From assembly GCA_034359265.1 (NCBI GenBank), contig CP136890.1, forward strand, positions 82,733,501 to 82,797,500: a DNA stretch of 64,000 nucleotides. Direction: 5' to 3'. How positions within the stretch are numbered: position 1 is the first letter of the stretch; each line of letters begins with the position of its first letter. Origin of the DNA: Canna indica. Taxonomy: Eukaryota; Streptophyta; Magnoliopsida; Zingiberales; Cannaceae. Below the pieces are notes generated by a model. That model was not told the DNA's origin. It made no database searches and saw nothing but the letters and a program-made list of their open reading frames with translations. The position numbers and the translations under genes are program-made. This document shows positions 1-11,857 of the stretch, in pieces.

Positions 1-46
1 GAAGATAAATTAGGTGGTCTTCCCTTCAAACTTAATAAGCACATAA

Positions 47-1288
47 ATGAATTCCAATCTTTTCATTTCTCATTATGGTTTCATAGACCTACGATTCAAG
101 GGTAGTAAATTTACTTGGACAAACAATAGGCAAGAGTTAGCGAGAATCCTTATTAGATTAGAGAGAATCTTCGCCAACTCAGCTTGGCTCCACTTCTATG
201 GTCATTCATCTGTAACTCATATGCCTAGAATCACATCGGATCATAGACCTTTACTCTTCTATATTCCTTCCTGCAAGCAGCCTAGGAATAAGATGTTTCG
301 TTTCCAAAGTTTTTGGATTGAGAATGAGGAATGTAAAAATGTTATTAAAGATGCTTGGAACAAGCCCCCTGCTTGCTCTCAGAACTCTATCCTTACTCCT
401 AAACTTATAAATACCAAATCTGCCCTTGCCAAGTGGAACAAGTCATCCTTTGGTAATCTTGAAACTTTGCTTCGTAACACTTCTGAGGATATTGACATGC
501 TAGAATCCTTAGAATCCCTTCCCTCTGCCCCTGATGACATTCATTTAAAGCTTAGGGCCCTCTATAATAGGCATCAAGCCCTTCAAAGACAAGTATGTCT
601 TAAGTGGTGGTCCAAATCCAAAGCAAAATGGATTATGGATGGTGATAAAAATACTATATTTTATCATTGTATTGTTATCATGAGGAGACATATTAATTAT
701 ATAAATTCTATTTTCAATGCCAATCTTGAGCCTATTTCAGATTCCCACTTTATTCTAAAAGAATTTGTTAATCACTATTCCAACCTTTGGAATTCTTCTC
801 ATCAGCCTGCGGCTGCCCCTCCCTTGTGGCCTGCCCTCCCCTCTCTCCCTCTCTATCTTAAGGAATCACTCATTACCCCCTTTACTGAATTAGAGATTAA
901 GTCCACCATAAACTCTCACCTTCATACAGGTTTTCAGTCGATCATTGCTTCTTGTAGTAATACCTTCTTTTTAAATGATAATTGGATATTGGATATGCCT
1001 CTAGCTCTTAAACCAACCTTCTTTAATACTACTCTGATTAACCAAAACACTAAAGTTCACCATTTGCTTCAAGATCAGCATTGGTCCCCTTTTATTGGGC
1101 TCACTATGTGTGGGCAGTTTTTGTGGGAAAAAATTGCAAGCATAGATTTATCGGTGCATCCCGATGATGACAAAACGGTATGGAAGCTAACTAGTCATGG
1201 AATGATCTCCTCCTCATCTGCTTTTAGATTTCTAAAGTGCTCTAATGATATTGCTATTAGCTCTAATTCAGTTTGGAATATGATTTAG
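47..1288 (+). pseudogene. LINE A ORF2, endonuclease end fused to post-RT region (RT deleted)
   Basis: Residues 1-80 hold the last endonuclease motifs (SKFTWTNN, then ITSDHRPLLF); the usual family order continues with a linker containing KWIMDGDKNT and a start of the reverse transcriptase at about residue 285 (TELEIKST). The expected KAPGPDG, FADD/YADD and downstream RT motifs are absent: near position 940 the text jumps to SNTFFLNDNWI, which in LINEs lies well after the RT core. The jump is in frame. A TAG at 1286-1288 interrupts the frame before the zf-RVT part. Upstream of position 47 the endonuclease continues in another frame, so there is also a frameshift near the start. Confidence 0.82.
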
Positions 1289-1291
1289 AAG

Positions 1292-2236
1292 TTGAAAATA
1301 GCCCCTAAAATCCATCTATTTATTTGGAAATTCTTTCATGGCAGGTTGCCTACTAAATCTCGTTTAGTTTCTATGGGTATTTCGACTTCTGATTCTTGTC
1401 TCTTATGCATGAATTCAGCCGAAAGCTTTAAGCATTTATTTTTTGAATGCCCATTTTCCAGTGTTGTATGGACTGCTCTTGGTTTACATCTTAATGTGGA
1501 TTTCAACTGTAGACATAATTGGCACTCGGATTCTTGGTTTCTAATTAACTCGGGTTTGAATTTAAGCTTGGATTCCAAAGCCATCGTGGCTACCACTTTA
1601 TGGTTTATTTGGTACTTTAGAAACTCTATTATGCATAGTGGGTTGAGGCCATCAACTAGATTAGCAATGACCCGAATATTGGCTTTCTCAAGTCAATTTA
1701 CAGATGCTTACACTCCTGAGGGCAATATGTATTCTTTAAACCATGCTTGCAATTGGTCCCCTACCCCTGTCTATTGGCTTAAAATTAATTGTGATGAGTC
1801 ATTTGATAATAGCGAAGGAGGAGCAGGAATCATTCTTCGTAACTTCAAAGGCAAATGTATCTTTGCCTCTTGTTATTACTTCTCTTCTTATTCAGCTTTC
1901 TATTTAGTAGCTACTGTCATTTATTTTGCACTCTCTTATGCAGTTGGCAGAAATCTGGATCGCATTATTATTGAATCAGACTGCAAAGATTTGGTGAATC
2001 TTATTAATAGCAATTCAGATCATCCTTCATGTTTGGGATCTCTGCTTAGAGATATTAAGGAACTAATGTTAAAGTTCTCCAATATCAATGTATTTTTTGT
2101 TAATAGAAATGTAAACAAAGCAGCCCATTAGGGGGCAAACTCGGCTCGAGCTAGGAAATTGTCCACCTCGTGGACGTCCGATCTACCTCTTGAGCTCAAA
2201 AATATTCTGTATCATGATTCTTTAGCCGTAGGCTAA
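1292..2236 (+). pseudogene. LINE A zf-RVT and RNase H domains
   Basis: Same frame as the preceding segment, separated by one TAG. It starts with the zf-RVT pattern (IHLFIWKFFHGRLPTKSRL, then CLLC and H/C spaced residues up to FFECPF), followed by a plant LINE RNase H: LKINCDESF, GAGIILRNFKG, IIIESDCKDLVNLI, with the closing NVNKAAH. A second TAG at 2129-2131 falls where a Gln codon is expected, and the frame then runs on for 34 more codons (GANSARARK...) to a natural stop at 2234-2236. The RNase H makes this a different lineage from LINE B, which ends after zf-RVT. Confidence 0.82.
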
Positions 2237-2484
2237 AGCAGTAATATAATATATATATATATTTTAAAAAAAACAATTAATGCACATGACAACATGAGTC
2301 TCAAGCACCCATGTGTACTATAATTAATGACCTTTCCCCTAACCTGTATACTACGGTGGGACCCGATTGAGTCAAGATGAATTTTTGCCCAAATTCAATT
2401 CAATCTAAATTTTCATATCATATAGTTTAGAATTCAAACCCACTGTTCAACCCCTAGCATGAATGGTATCAACATATTTTTTAT

Positions 2485-3140
2485 AAAGGATTCTATAGAG
2501 GAATTGATGAACGGACGAAAGCAAATAATGAATTCACCTCTTATCTATATCAATTAGGGGTGTCCAGTGTTCGATTTAACTCAAATCGAACTGAAAAACC
2601 GATCCAAATTTTTTGGTTCGATTCGGTTTCAACGATTACAGGTTCGGTTATTGACTTGAACCGAACCGAATTTTGAGTTTTGGTTCAGATTCGGTTCCTG
2701 AAATTCGAGAACCGATCCGAATCGAAAACTGAATTAATTAAAAGATAATATTTTTTTCAAAAAATTTAATACAGATAAGTAAATGGGTATTAGGAAATAA
2801 TTTTTAATTTTTAACCGAATTAATTAAAATTTTAATTTTCGGGTTGAAAACCGAACCGAACCGAACCGAATAATTTTGATTCGGGTTAGATCGGTTTAGG
2901 CATAATTCGGTTCGGGTTCGGATTGGAATTCAGGTATATAAAAAAAATTGGTTTGATAAATTTTGGTTTGATTCGATTCGGGTTGAACCGAATGGACAAC
3001 CCTAATATCAATGACATAATGACTCGTCTGATCCCATACATCATATCGTAAAAAAAAATTGAATGAAAATGTGAAATCACAAATTGTATTTTACAAATGT
3101 ATGACTAATATTATGCAAGATTTCTCGTTAAACTCTAACA
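2485..3140 (-). repeat. 3' LTR of Copia A, interrupted by an hAT MITE
   Basis: The segments 2495-2554 and 3013-3140 match the other LTR at 7499-7675 plus 11800-11857 (shared blocks include GAATTGATGAA, AAATAATGAA, CACAAATTGTATT, ACAAATGTATGAC and ATTAAACTCTAACA with few changes). The left boundary is approximate because the first bases have diverged. Without the MITE this LTR is only about 200 bp. Confidence 0.75.
2555..3004. mobile_element. hAT-type MITE (450 bp) with perfect 8-bp target duplication
   Basis: Terminal inverted repeats TAGGGGTGTCCA at the left and TGGACAACCCTA at the right, flanked by ATATCAAT at 2547-2554 and 3005-3012. An 8-bp duplication with TAGGG termini is the hAT signature. 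The interior is made of recurring AACCGAACCG/CGGTTCGG words and has no coding capacity. The sister LTR at about 7560 lacks the insert and reads AGATCAATGACA, giving an independent empty site. Confidence 0.9.
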
Positions 3141-6140
3141 CTCATTTCTTAATAAAAAATAAACTTCAAACTGATTAAATCTTCGAAGTAGAGAAATTTA
3201 TCCAAGGGCAATGCTTTAGTAAAAATATCTGCTTCCTAGTGTTAAGTTCTGTAGTAGAGTAAGTCAATTTGATCTATGATAAAGTGATGCTTAATTTCAA
3301 TATGTTTAGTGCGGCTATGGACAACTGAATTGTGTCATTGAGATGGTAAAACTATTATCACAGTAGATGTTGGTTGTATGAATTATCTCAACTCCAAATT
3401 CGATCAACACTCGTCTCACCCAAATGGCTTGGCAACATGCAGAGGTGGCTGAAATATACTCGACTTTAGCCGAAGATAAGGAAATGGAATTATGCTTTCA
3501 TGAACTCCAACATACTGATCTGAATCCTATCTTAAAAAGATATCATGATGTGTTTCATTTATCTTCAATCGACCCTCCCCAATCAATGTCAGAATAATCA
3601 GCCAACTCCATGTTTGAATCCTTACTGTACACAAAACTTGAATTTATTGCCCCTTTTAGATATTTCAGCACTCTCTTAGCTAGGGCTGACAACGGATCAG
3701 ATACGGTGCGTATACTAGATTATCCGTATCCGCACCCCATATCCGCACATTCGTATCCGCTACAGATGTGAATATGAATATCTATATCCGCACCGCTTCA
3801 AATGCGGATATCCTCATCGTATTTAATAAAAATATATTTAAAATATATTTAATTAAAAATTATTAAATTACCAATTCATTGATCCAAAATAAATATATAA
3901 TATACTTCAAAATTCATCTTGACATGAAGTTACCATAGAGCTCTTATATATATTAATAACTTATATGAGCACAATAGTAATTTAAGGACGCAGATAAGCG
4001 GTGCGAATCCATAGTCATATCCGTAACCGCATAGTATCCGCATGGATATAAGTTTTCTAAATATGTATTCGTATCCATATCCATTTTTACTTGCGAATAT
4101 GGATCAGATACGGTTCAGATGCAATTTTTAGTTAGCGAATGTGGATAAAATTGCCACCCCTACTCTTAGCTTCTTTGAAGTGAGATATTCTTGTATCATT
4201 CATGTACCAAATAACACATTAACACTAAACAATAAGTCTGGCCTTATATGTGTCAAATACAAGAGGCTTCCCACAAGGCTTCTAACATATGTATATGTTT
4301 ATAATATCCAGCTATGCACTAGTAGCCATGAGTGTTCCAAGTTAATGGCATAAGCTCATGCCAAACTTCTCAAGCAAGTCAATAATATATTTCTCTTGAG
4401 TCAAAGTAATACCCTCTTCACCTTGTTCAACCTACAGTCCAAGGAAAATTTCATGCATTTGGATTTCTTCCCTCATTGCTTCACTACTGCTACAATAGAA
4501 CAAATCATAAACATATAATAAAACAATCATTTTCACTTCTTTTTATATATAAAGTATACTCATTTTTGCTTCTCTGAAGCTTTTCAGCAGTGAAGTTTGT
4601 TTGAGTCCAAACAATGATTTTTGCAATCTATAAACCATGTGTTCTTTACCCTTAATCACAAATCCTTTAGGTTGCATTATATATACTTCTTCCTTCAGTT
4701 CTCTAATCAGGAAAGCTGATTTAACATCTAGTTGATACACCATCCAATCTCGGTTAGCAGCACAAACAATAAGATTAGGATGGTATCAAAATGAGCTACT
4801 GGAGCAAAAATCTTGAAACAATCTATCTCCACTATTTGCATATATCCATGTGCAACTATCTTGGCTTTAAGTTTATTGACCTTTCCATCTGCATTTCGTT
4901 TGATTTTGTAGATCCATTTGAGAACGATAGGTTCTTACAAATCAAGTAACTCAGTTAAGTACTAAGTATTGTGTTTTTTTATAGAACTTATCTCTCCATT
5001 CATTGCAGTCTTCTATCCAAGAATATTAATTACATCCTCAAATGTACACAGTTTAACGAATTCTAAGAAATTGCATCTTTTACTTCTAGCATAGACATCT
5101 GATATGCTTCTATAACCCTTGAGAGGAGGAGTTCAGTTATAGTTTTTAGTTCAACCGTCAACACAATTTTTAGTTCAACATTTTGACTGTCCTATGAACA
5201 TCTAAGTTGAAGAGCTATTCAATTCATTTGTCAATTCAGCTGTAACTTTTGTATTTTCCTGAAGTTGAACATCAAAATTTGAACTACTAGCCACATTAGG
5301 AGGATTAGTCTCACACACATCTTTTGGACATTCTAATCCAAGTTGACTTTCATTAAACATTACATCTCTACTAATTAGTACTTTTTATTTGATAGGATCA
5401 AATAACCTATATATAATCCTTCTTCTTATAACTGTATCCAACCAGAATTGTTCTTCTACTTGTGTCATCTAGTTTCTTCCTGATTTGTTTTGGAACATGA
5501 CAGTAAACAGCACATCCAAACACCCGCATATGACTCAAATTTGGCTTTCAATTAAACTACATCTCATATGGTGTTTTGTCACCCAAGGCTTTAGTTGAGC
5601 ATTGGTTGATAATGTATGCACAAGTGTTGAGTGCTTCTGCCCATAATTTTTTTGGCAAGATGCTACCCCTTTATAGACATGTAGTCATTTTTACATGTAT
5701 TTTATTTTTTCTTTCCGCAACCCCATTCTGTGGGATGAATAACTTACAGTAAATTGATGCTTTATCCCTTTTTTATATAATAATTCACAAATGATTTGGA
5801 TGTAAATTCTCCACCACGATTAGTCTTCAACACCTTGATCTTAGTATCAATCTCATTTTCTACAATTGGTTTAAATTTATTGAACAAGTCAAGTGTTTTT
5901 TTATTTCAATTTCACGCAATACACCCAGACCATTCTACTCCAATCATCTACAAATACAACTACATACTTGTAACCCAACCTGAGAACGATTATACTTCCA
6001 TAGGTCCACAGAGGTCATTATGAATCAATTCTAACAAGCTTTTATTGGCTACATTTTTAGGAAATGATAGTCTAGACTGCTTTCCAAGTTGGCATGTTTC
6101 ACAAACATCATTACTGTTAATAGATTTCAGATCTAGTATT
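3141..6140 (-). pseudogene. Copia A integrase, RT and RNase H remnants
   Basis: On the minus strand the order is integrase (about 6120-5300), reverse transcriptase (about 4960-4400) and RNase H (about 4380-3200, split by a MITE). The RT piece at 4743-4543 reads VYQLDVKSAFLI, then KSLFGLKQ, both clear Copia RT motifs. The catalytic YVDD box appears as YVYD at about 4501-4520, losing one aspartate. Near 3480-3330 the RNase H end is visible (ACCQAIWVRR, then YCDNSFTIS). Many stops and frameshifts interrupt every domain, so no product is expected. Confidence 0.8.
3681..4162. mobile_element. hAT-type MITE (482 bp) inside Copia A
   Basis: Begins TAGGGCTGACAA and ends TTGCCACCCCTA, flanked by a perfect 8-bp duplication CTCTTAGC at 3673-3680 and 4163-4170. 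The interior repeats CGGATA / TATCCG words and is AT-rich in the middle. It splits the RNase H part of Copia A. Confidence 0.9.
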
Positions 6141-6142
6141 CC

Positions 6143-7256
6143 TTATACTAGATTCTTAGTTGACATTTCAAGCAAACACTGCACATTCACATGACCTAAA
6201 TGTTTATGCCATAGACTTAAAGCAGTTTCAGATATACTCTTAGTTTTCAAAGCAAAATTAGAACTACTCAACCAAAATAAATTGTTTCCAGCCATATTAA
6301 TAGAGCATACTATCTTATATGATTGAGTATTTGAGTATACATGACATATGTTTTCACTAAACACCACTTTGTACCCATCTCTCAGTAGCTAACCAATGCT
6401 GAGAAGATTGGACTCAAGATTAAGAACATGCAAGACTTTCTTAACTATAAATGTCCCCTAATTAGTACACAACTCTAGCTCTCTCAGTCATTTTTGCAGA
6501 TTTTACTGAGCCATCACCAAGTGCTATGTATTCAGATTAATGAACAAGTCTTGATTCGAAATCAAGGTACCAATCCTCACTATGGTTATCATCTAATTTA
6601 GCCAGATTCAACACTTCCTCTTCTTCCACATTATCGCTTTTCTTTTCCTTTACAAAGTTAGCGCTTTTTTTCCTTGTGCTTCTAATTCAACCAACACTTC
6701 TTTTCAATATGTCCAAACTTGTTACAATAGTAACATTGAATCTTCTTTTTGCTTGAATCACCTGTCACAAACTTATTTCTATCTGAATTCCTCTTTGAAT
6801 CATTAGTATATCCGTTCATCTCTCTTGCTGAGCGCATATAGAATGCTACTCCCTCATTTTTGTTCTTATCAAATCTACTCATTCTCTCGGCATGGATAGC
6901 AATGAACTAAGCAGTTCTTTACTACTCATCCTTTTAATATCTCTTCCTTCCTCTTTTGCAGTAACAACATGGTCGAATTTCTATAGAAGACTCCTAAGAA
7001 TCTTCCTTACAATCCTAACTTCTTCGATTATATCCCCAAACCCCCGAATCTGATTCTCTATATCAATTATACCATAGACGAATTCATTCAAATCCTCACC
7101 TAATTCATCCATAAATGCACTTTCGAATTTCTGATGTAGGGTTTGTAATTTCATCTCTTTTATTCCCGAAGATCCACGGTATCGGTGCTCCAGGATTTGC
7201 CACACCTCTCTGGCCGATGAGATTTTCCCCAAACGTGTGGCAATCTCCACGGACAA
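6143..7256 (-). pseudogene. Copia A gag, zinc knuckle and pre-integrase remnants
   Basis: Three minus-strand pieces keep family motifs. At 7256-6981 there is a UBN2-type Gag segment (AREVWQILEHRYRG, then MKLQTLHQKFESA). At 6882-6682 a CCHC zinc knuckle reads CYYCNKFGHIEKKC. At 6367-6143 the GAG-pre-integrase motif LWHKHLGHVN is seen, with Lys-His spacing typical of Copia. Frames change between the pieces, and the protease DSG motif was not found in one open frame. The order Gag, knuckle, pre-integrase, then integrase further left fixes the minus orientation. Confidence 0.82.
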
Positions 7257-7498
7257 TGCCTATTGTATACAACGGATAACCTTCGCATCTCGTTACATTT
7301 TCTTGAGGTATTTCACAGTCAAGTCCTCTGTTGTATATCCCTCTTCAATCAAGTCCTATAGATCCATGGTTATGAAGTAATTTTGCATCTTCAAACTTCA
7401 TAACTCATACCCAGTACCGGTAAAAATTGACACACGCGACAATCCAAAGGAATTGATCATTACGCTCTTTGTTCCTCTAATTCCGACTCTGATACTCG

Positions 7499-7675
7499 TG
7501 ATAGAAGATTATGAAGATGAATTGATGAAGAATTGAAACAAATAATGAACTCACCTCGATCTAGATCAATGACAGGAAGACTCCTTTGATCCAAATCACA
7601 TACAGTAGGAACACACACTTCAAATATTGTGAGCAAAAATTTGAATGAAAAGGTGGAATCACAAATTGTATTCAG
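7499..7675 (-). repeat. 5' LTR of Copia A, left piece
   Basis: Starts TGATAGAAG directly after the primer-binding complement and aligns with 2495-3100 without the MITE. It is cut at about 7672 by the LTR of Copia B; the missing end is at about 11800-11857. Confidence 0.78.
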
Positions 7676-8334
7676 TGTTGGGTTGGGCTCCCTTTCTATG
7701 TGGAGAAAAGACCCAAAAATCATGTGAAAGCCCAATGGTTATTCTCACTTATGGGTGGTGAATGTTTAGGGCTAGGTAAAGAATCATTTTTTGAGAGTTA
7801 AGAGGTTTTACAAGGAGAAGTAGAACAGAGAATTTCGCCCACCCTCGGCTGCAGTTTTTTGGTTTCTACAATTTTGATCAAACTGACAATCAGAGGGTCA
7901 TCCGTGGTTCGATCGAGCTGAAATCTGGTCAGCATATTCGGGACACCTTGTTCTTCAATCTGAACGGTGGGATTGTTGAAATAATTCTCCAAACTCCAGA
8001 AATAGTGGTCGCAATAGTAGCTCTATTTTGGGCAAGTTTCTCATTTCTTCTTTTCATATTTGTCAAGTTTATTGCTTGATCTTGTTGTTGGTCTTTGTGA
8101 CCATTGAAGGCTGAAACTTGGAGATTGTAAACAACTCTTAATCATAGTAGATTCTTGCCGATTGGATGGTCAAGTCCCGTGGTTTTTACCTCTCACATTG
8201 AGAGGGTTTTCTACGTTAAAAATCTTGTTGCCTTGTGTTGTTTTAGCATTTGCTATTTACTGTCATTGTTTTGTGTATATTGTTGCTCCTCATATTCTTG
8301 CAAGCAGGAAATTGGGTGCTTTCATTCCCAACAA
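7676..8334 (+). repeat. 5' LTR of Copia B
   Basis: Bounded by TGTTGGG and CCCAACA, with the primer-binding site beginning two bases after its end. Short frames inside it (8155-8386) are not genes. Its layout resembles the LTR at 39638-40281. Confidence 0.85.
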
Positions 8335-8336
8335 TT

Positions 8337-8349
8337 GGTATCAGAGCCA
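8337..8349 (+). other. Primer-binding site of Copia B
   Basis: TGGTATCAGAGCC, complementary to the 3' end of initiator tRNA-Met, the usual Copia minus-strand primer. Confidence 0.9.
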
Positions 8350-8385
8350 AATTCTTTACAATATTGGATATAGCTTACTTGAATG

Positions 8386-9240
8386 ATGGAGGCAAATACA
8401 AGTAGAATGGTACTAACTATCATCTATGGAAAGACAAGATGAAAGATCTATTATTTGTAAAAAACTTGCATCCACCCGTGTTTGCTACGTAAAAACCAGA
8501 TTCAAAAACTGATGAAGAATGAGAGTTTCAACATTAGCAAGTTTGTGGTTTTATTCGATAATTGGTGGAAGATAATGTTTACAATCACATTACTAATGAG
8601 ACTCATGCTAGAACTATGTGGGTGAAGATTGAATCATTGTATGCTTTCAAGTCTGGGAACAATAAGTTGTACTTGTGGAATGTGTTGATAAATTTAAGAT
8701 ACAAGGAAGGGTCCTCCGTATCCGATCACTTGAATGAGTTTCAAAAAGTTTTAGATCAATTGTCAGGCATGGGGATCAAGTTTGAAGATGAGGTTCAAGG
8801 ACTTTGGTTGCTAAATACTCTACCGGATTCTTGGGAGACATTTCGGGTCTCACTTACTAATTCAGCTCCTAATGGTGTGGTAACTATGCAACTTGTTAAA
8901 GGTGGTGTTCTAAATGAGGAAGTGAGAAGGAAGACTCAAGGTTCTTCATCTCAATCAGATATGTTGGTTACAGAAAACAGGGGGAGAAGTCAGAGTAAAG
9001 GTCCAAATGGTAGAGGCAATAATAGAAGCAAGTCGAGGTCAAGATAGAAGAATGTTGAATGTAATCATTGTCATAAAATGGGACACATCAGGAAGTATTG
9101 CTATCTTTGGAAAAGGGAGAACAAAGGTAAGCAAGAAAAGAAAGAAAAATGGTGATCATCGTGTGTCTACTGCTACTTCAGATGATCTTATCATTGTGGG
9201 TGATGATGATATGATTAATATTACATCAAATGAATCCAAT
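8386..9240 (+). pseudogene. Copia B gag (UBN2 domain and zinc knuckle)
   Basis: The start region (NYHLWKDKMKDLLF) precedes several stops; the open part 8562-9047 carries the UBN2 Gag core (ARTMWVKIESLYAFKSGNNKLYL, LRYKEGSSVSDHLNEFQ, LLNTLPDSWETFRVSL). A perfect CCHC knuckle, CNHCHKMGHIRKYC, lies at 9060-9101 in the same frame, after a TAG at 9045-9047. Gag would package element RNA in virus-like particles. Stops at the beginning and at the knuckle show that the copy is inactive, though the protein pattern is well preserved compared with Copia A. Confidence 0.85.
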
Positions 9241-11755
9241 TGAATAATTGACAGTGGTGCCTCATTACATGTTACTCCAAGAAAGGAATTCCTTACATCT
9301 TACACTTCAGGTGACTTTGGAGTGCTTAAGATGGGAAATGATGGTTTGGCCAATGTGATTGGTAAAGGAAATATTTTCCTAGAGACAAATAGCGAAATGA
9401 AGTTGTTGCTCAAGGATGCTAGACATGCTCCAGATGTCTTCTTAAACTTGGTTTCAGTTAGAAAGCTTGATGAAGATGGTTTTTGTAATAGTTTTGGCTT
9501 GGGACAATGGAAGCTCACTAAAGGCAGTTTGATTGTGGCTCGAGGAAAGAAGACTTCAAGTTTGTATGTGATGCAAACTATAGTTTTAAGAGACAGTGTG
9601 AATGTGATTGAGAGCAAAGAGGCTTCTAATTTGTGGCATAGAAGGCTTAGTTATATTAGTGAAAAGGAACTCAATTGTTTGGCTAAAAAGGATGTACTTT
9701 CTGGTTTAAAGAATGCAGAGTTGGAGAAATGTTCTCATTGCATGGCTGGAAAATAGAGAAGATTATCCTTCAAGAAGCATCCTCCGTCAAGGAAATTAAA
9801 TCTAGAGTTGGTGCACTTTGATGTTTGTGGTCCTTTAAAAGAAAAGTCTTTTGGTAGTTGTCTCTATTTTGTGACATTTATTGATGATCACTCAATGAAG
9901 CTTTGGGCTTATGCTTTGAAGACAAAGAACCAAGTGTTGGAGAAATTTAAATAATTTCAATTTTTGGTTGAAAGGCAAACAAGCAAGAAGCTTAAATGCA
10001 TTCGTACTAATAATGATGGTGAGTATTGTGGACCATTTGATGAGTATTGCAAGCAGCAAGGCATTAGGTATGAAAAGACACCTCCTAAAACACCTTAGCT
10101 GAATAGTCTGGCAGAGAGGATGAGCAAGACATTGATTGAGAGAGTTAGGTGTATGCTTACTGAAGCTAAGCTACCTAAATTCTTTTGGGGAGAAGCATTG
10201 TATGCAGCAGTGCATATGATTAATCTGAGTCCTACAGTTGCTCTAGATAGTGATGTTCCAGATAATGTTTGGTTTGACAAGAATGTCTCTTATGATCACT
10301 TGAGAGTTTTTGGATGCAAAGCATTTGTTCATATTCCAAAGGATGAAAGATCTAAGTTGGATGTGAAGACCAGACAATGCATCTTTACTGGGTATGGTCA
10401 GGATGAGCTTGGCTACAAGTTTTATGATCCAATTGATAAGAAGCTTAGGAGAAGCCTAGATGTAGTATTTATAGAAGACCAGACCATTGAAGACATTGAG
10501 AATGCAGAGAAGAGTGAATCTCACAAGAGCAGTGACTTAATTGATATGGATCCAGTTCAGCTATCGCCTATACTAGAACTAGTAGAGAATCATGTCCAGG
10601 ATCAGATGCAGCAAAATGACCATTGGATTCCTGATGACCAGCAGATGGAAGATCATTTAGATGTTCCAAGTGATGATGTTGTTGATCAGCAATAGAAAAT
10701 ACATGCAGATCCACTAGTTGTCCAACCTAGGAGGTCTACTAGAGAGAGATGACCTTCAACAAGGTATTCTTTTGATGAGTATGTGACATTGACTGATGGG
10801 GGAGAGCCTGAATGTTATGAGGAGGCTATGGACAGTGACCAAAAGCAAAAATGGGTTCATGCAATGCAAGATGAGATGCAGTCATTTTATGATAATCAAA
10901 TATTTGAACTGGTGAAATTACCTAATGGCAAGAAAGCTTTGCAAAATAGGTGGATATACAGGTTGAAACATGAAGGAAATTCTTCATCTCTGAGGTATAA
11001 GGCCAGATTAGTGGTTAAAGGCTTTAGGCAGAAAAAATGGATTGATTTTGATGAGATTTTTTCACCGGTTGTGAAGATGTCTTCTATCAGGACTATTTTG
11101 AGTTTGGCTGCAAGTCTAAATTTAGAGATATAGTAGATGGATGTAAAAATTGTTTTCCTCCATGGTGATCTTGATGAGAAAATTTACATGGAACAACCAG
11201 AGGGTTTCAAGGTGAAAGGGAAAGAAGATCATGTGTGTAAACTGAAGAAAAGCTTATATGGCTTGAAGCAAGCTCCAAGACAATGATATAAGAAGTTTGA
11301 GTCTGTTATGGGAGAGCAAGGCTACAAGAAGACTACTTCTGATCATTGTGTCTTTGCTAAACAGTTTGATAATGATGATTTTATTATACTTCTATTATAT
11401 GTTGATGACATGCTTATTATTGGTCAAAATGCTTCTATGATTGACATGTTGAAAAAACAACTTGGGATGTCATTGCAATGAAGGATCTCGGACCAGCAAA
11501 GCAAATTCTTGCTATAAGAATCATCCGTGATAGAAAGGAGAAGAAACTTTGGTTGTCACAAGAGAAATACATTGAAGCGGTGCTGCAAAGGTTTCAGATG
11601 AAGAAGCTAAGGCTGTTAGCACTCCTCTCGCTACACACTTCAAATTGAGTTCTAAGCAGAGTCCATCAAATGAATATGAGAAGAAAGACATGGAGAGAGT
11701 TCCATATGCTTCAGCCGTGGGTAGTTTGATGTATGCTATGGTGTGTACGTGCAAT
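9241..11755 (+). pseudogene. Copia B pol (protease, integrase, RT, RNase H start)
   Basis: A TGA at 9241-9243 precedes the protease, whose active site DSG is at 9250-9258. Pre-integrase NLWHRRLSY is at about 9630, integrase follows (LVHFDVCGPL, FVTFIDDHS, then the zone reading KTP-LNSLAERM with a stop), and FGCKAFVHIPKDERSKLD marks its C-terminal end. The RT contains QNRWIYRLKHEG, KARLVVKGF and an intact YVDD at 11398-11409. RNase H begins with PYASAVGSLMYA and is cut. At least seven stops or frameshifts occur (for example at 9754, 9952, 10096, 10693, 11131 and near 11460). Confidence 0.85.
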
Positions 11756-11799
11756 AAAAACTTGTAATAGATCCTATACAGATAACTATTTGATAGTAT

Positions 11800-11857
11800 A
11801 CTTGCAATTACAAATGTATGACAAATATCATGCAGAATTTCTCATTAAACTCTAACA
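11800..11857 (-). repeat. 5' LTR of Copia A, right piece
   Basis: ACAAATGTATGACAAATAT... to CTCTAACA matches 3093-3140 in the other LTR, so it is the displaced end of the LTR broken at about 7672. Confidence 0.8.

Larger units (their letters stand above)
1..2275 (+). mobile_element. LINE (L1-type, RNase H-bearing) remnant A, left end outside the window
   Basis: Plus-strand non-LTR retrotransposon entering from the left edge. In order it shows the end of an endonuclease domain, the start of the reverse transcriptase region, an abrupt jump to the region behind the reverse transcriptase, a zf-RVT zinc-binding region and an RNase H domain. The reading frame ends at 2236 (TAA), followed by a short 3' leader, an AT run and an A-rich tail near 2275. 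Internal stops and the large deletion make it dead. No target duplication can be tested because the 5' end is not in the window. Confidence 0.88.
7676..11755 (+). mobile_element. Copia element B (plus strand), 3'-truncated, inside the LTR of Copia A
   Basis: A Copia element with a 659-bp 5' LTR (TGTTGGGT...CCCAACA), a good tRNA-Met primer-binding site, Gag with a CCHC knuckle, protease, integrase, RT and the first part of RNase H. It stops abruptly at about 11749 after the motif VGSLMYAMVCT, with no 3' LTR. It sits in the split LTR of Copia A, so it is younger than A. The bases from about 11756 to 11800 are of unknown origin. Confidence 0.87.
2485..11857 (-). mobile_element. Copia element A (minus strand), composite with nested insertions
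   Basis: Ty1/Copia retrotransposon read right to left. Its 3' LTR is at about 2485-3140, its interior at 3141-7498, and its 5' LTR starts at 7499 but is split; the rest is found at about 11800-11857. Both LTR copies end with the same motif (CTCTAACA on the plus strand at 3133-3140 and 11850-11857). A degenerate primer-binding site complement (CTCTGATACTCG, 7487-7498) abuts the LTR. Gag, protease/integrase and RT remnants follow in the expected order on the minus strand. All reading frames are broken. Nested inside are a MITE at 2555-3004, a MITE at 3681-4162 and Copia element B. Confidence 0.85.

Noticed and set aside
8155..8386. Two overlapping frames of 72 and 74 codons
   Set aside because: They lie within the 5' LTR of Copia B.
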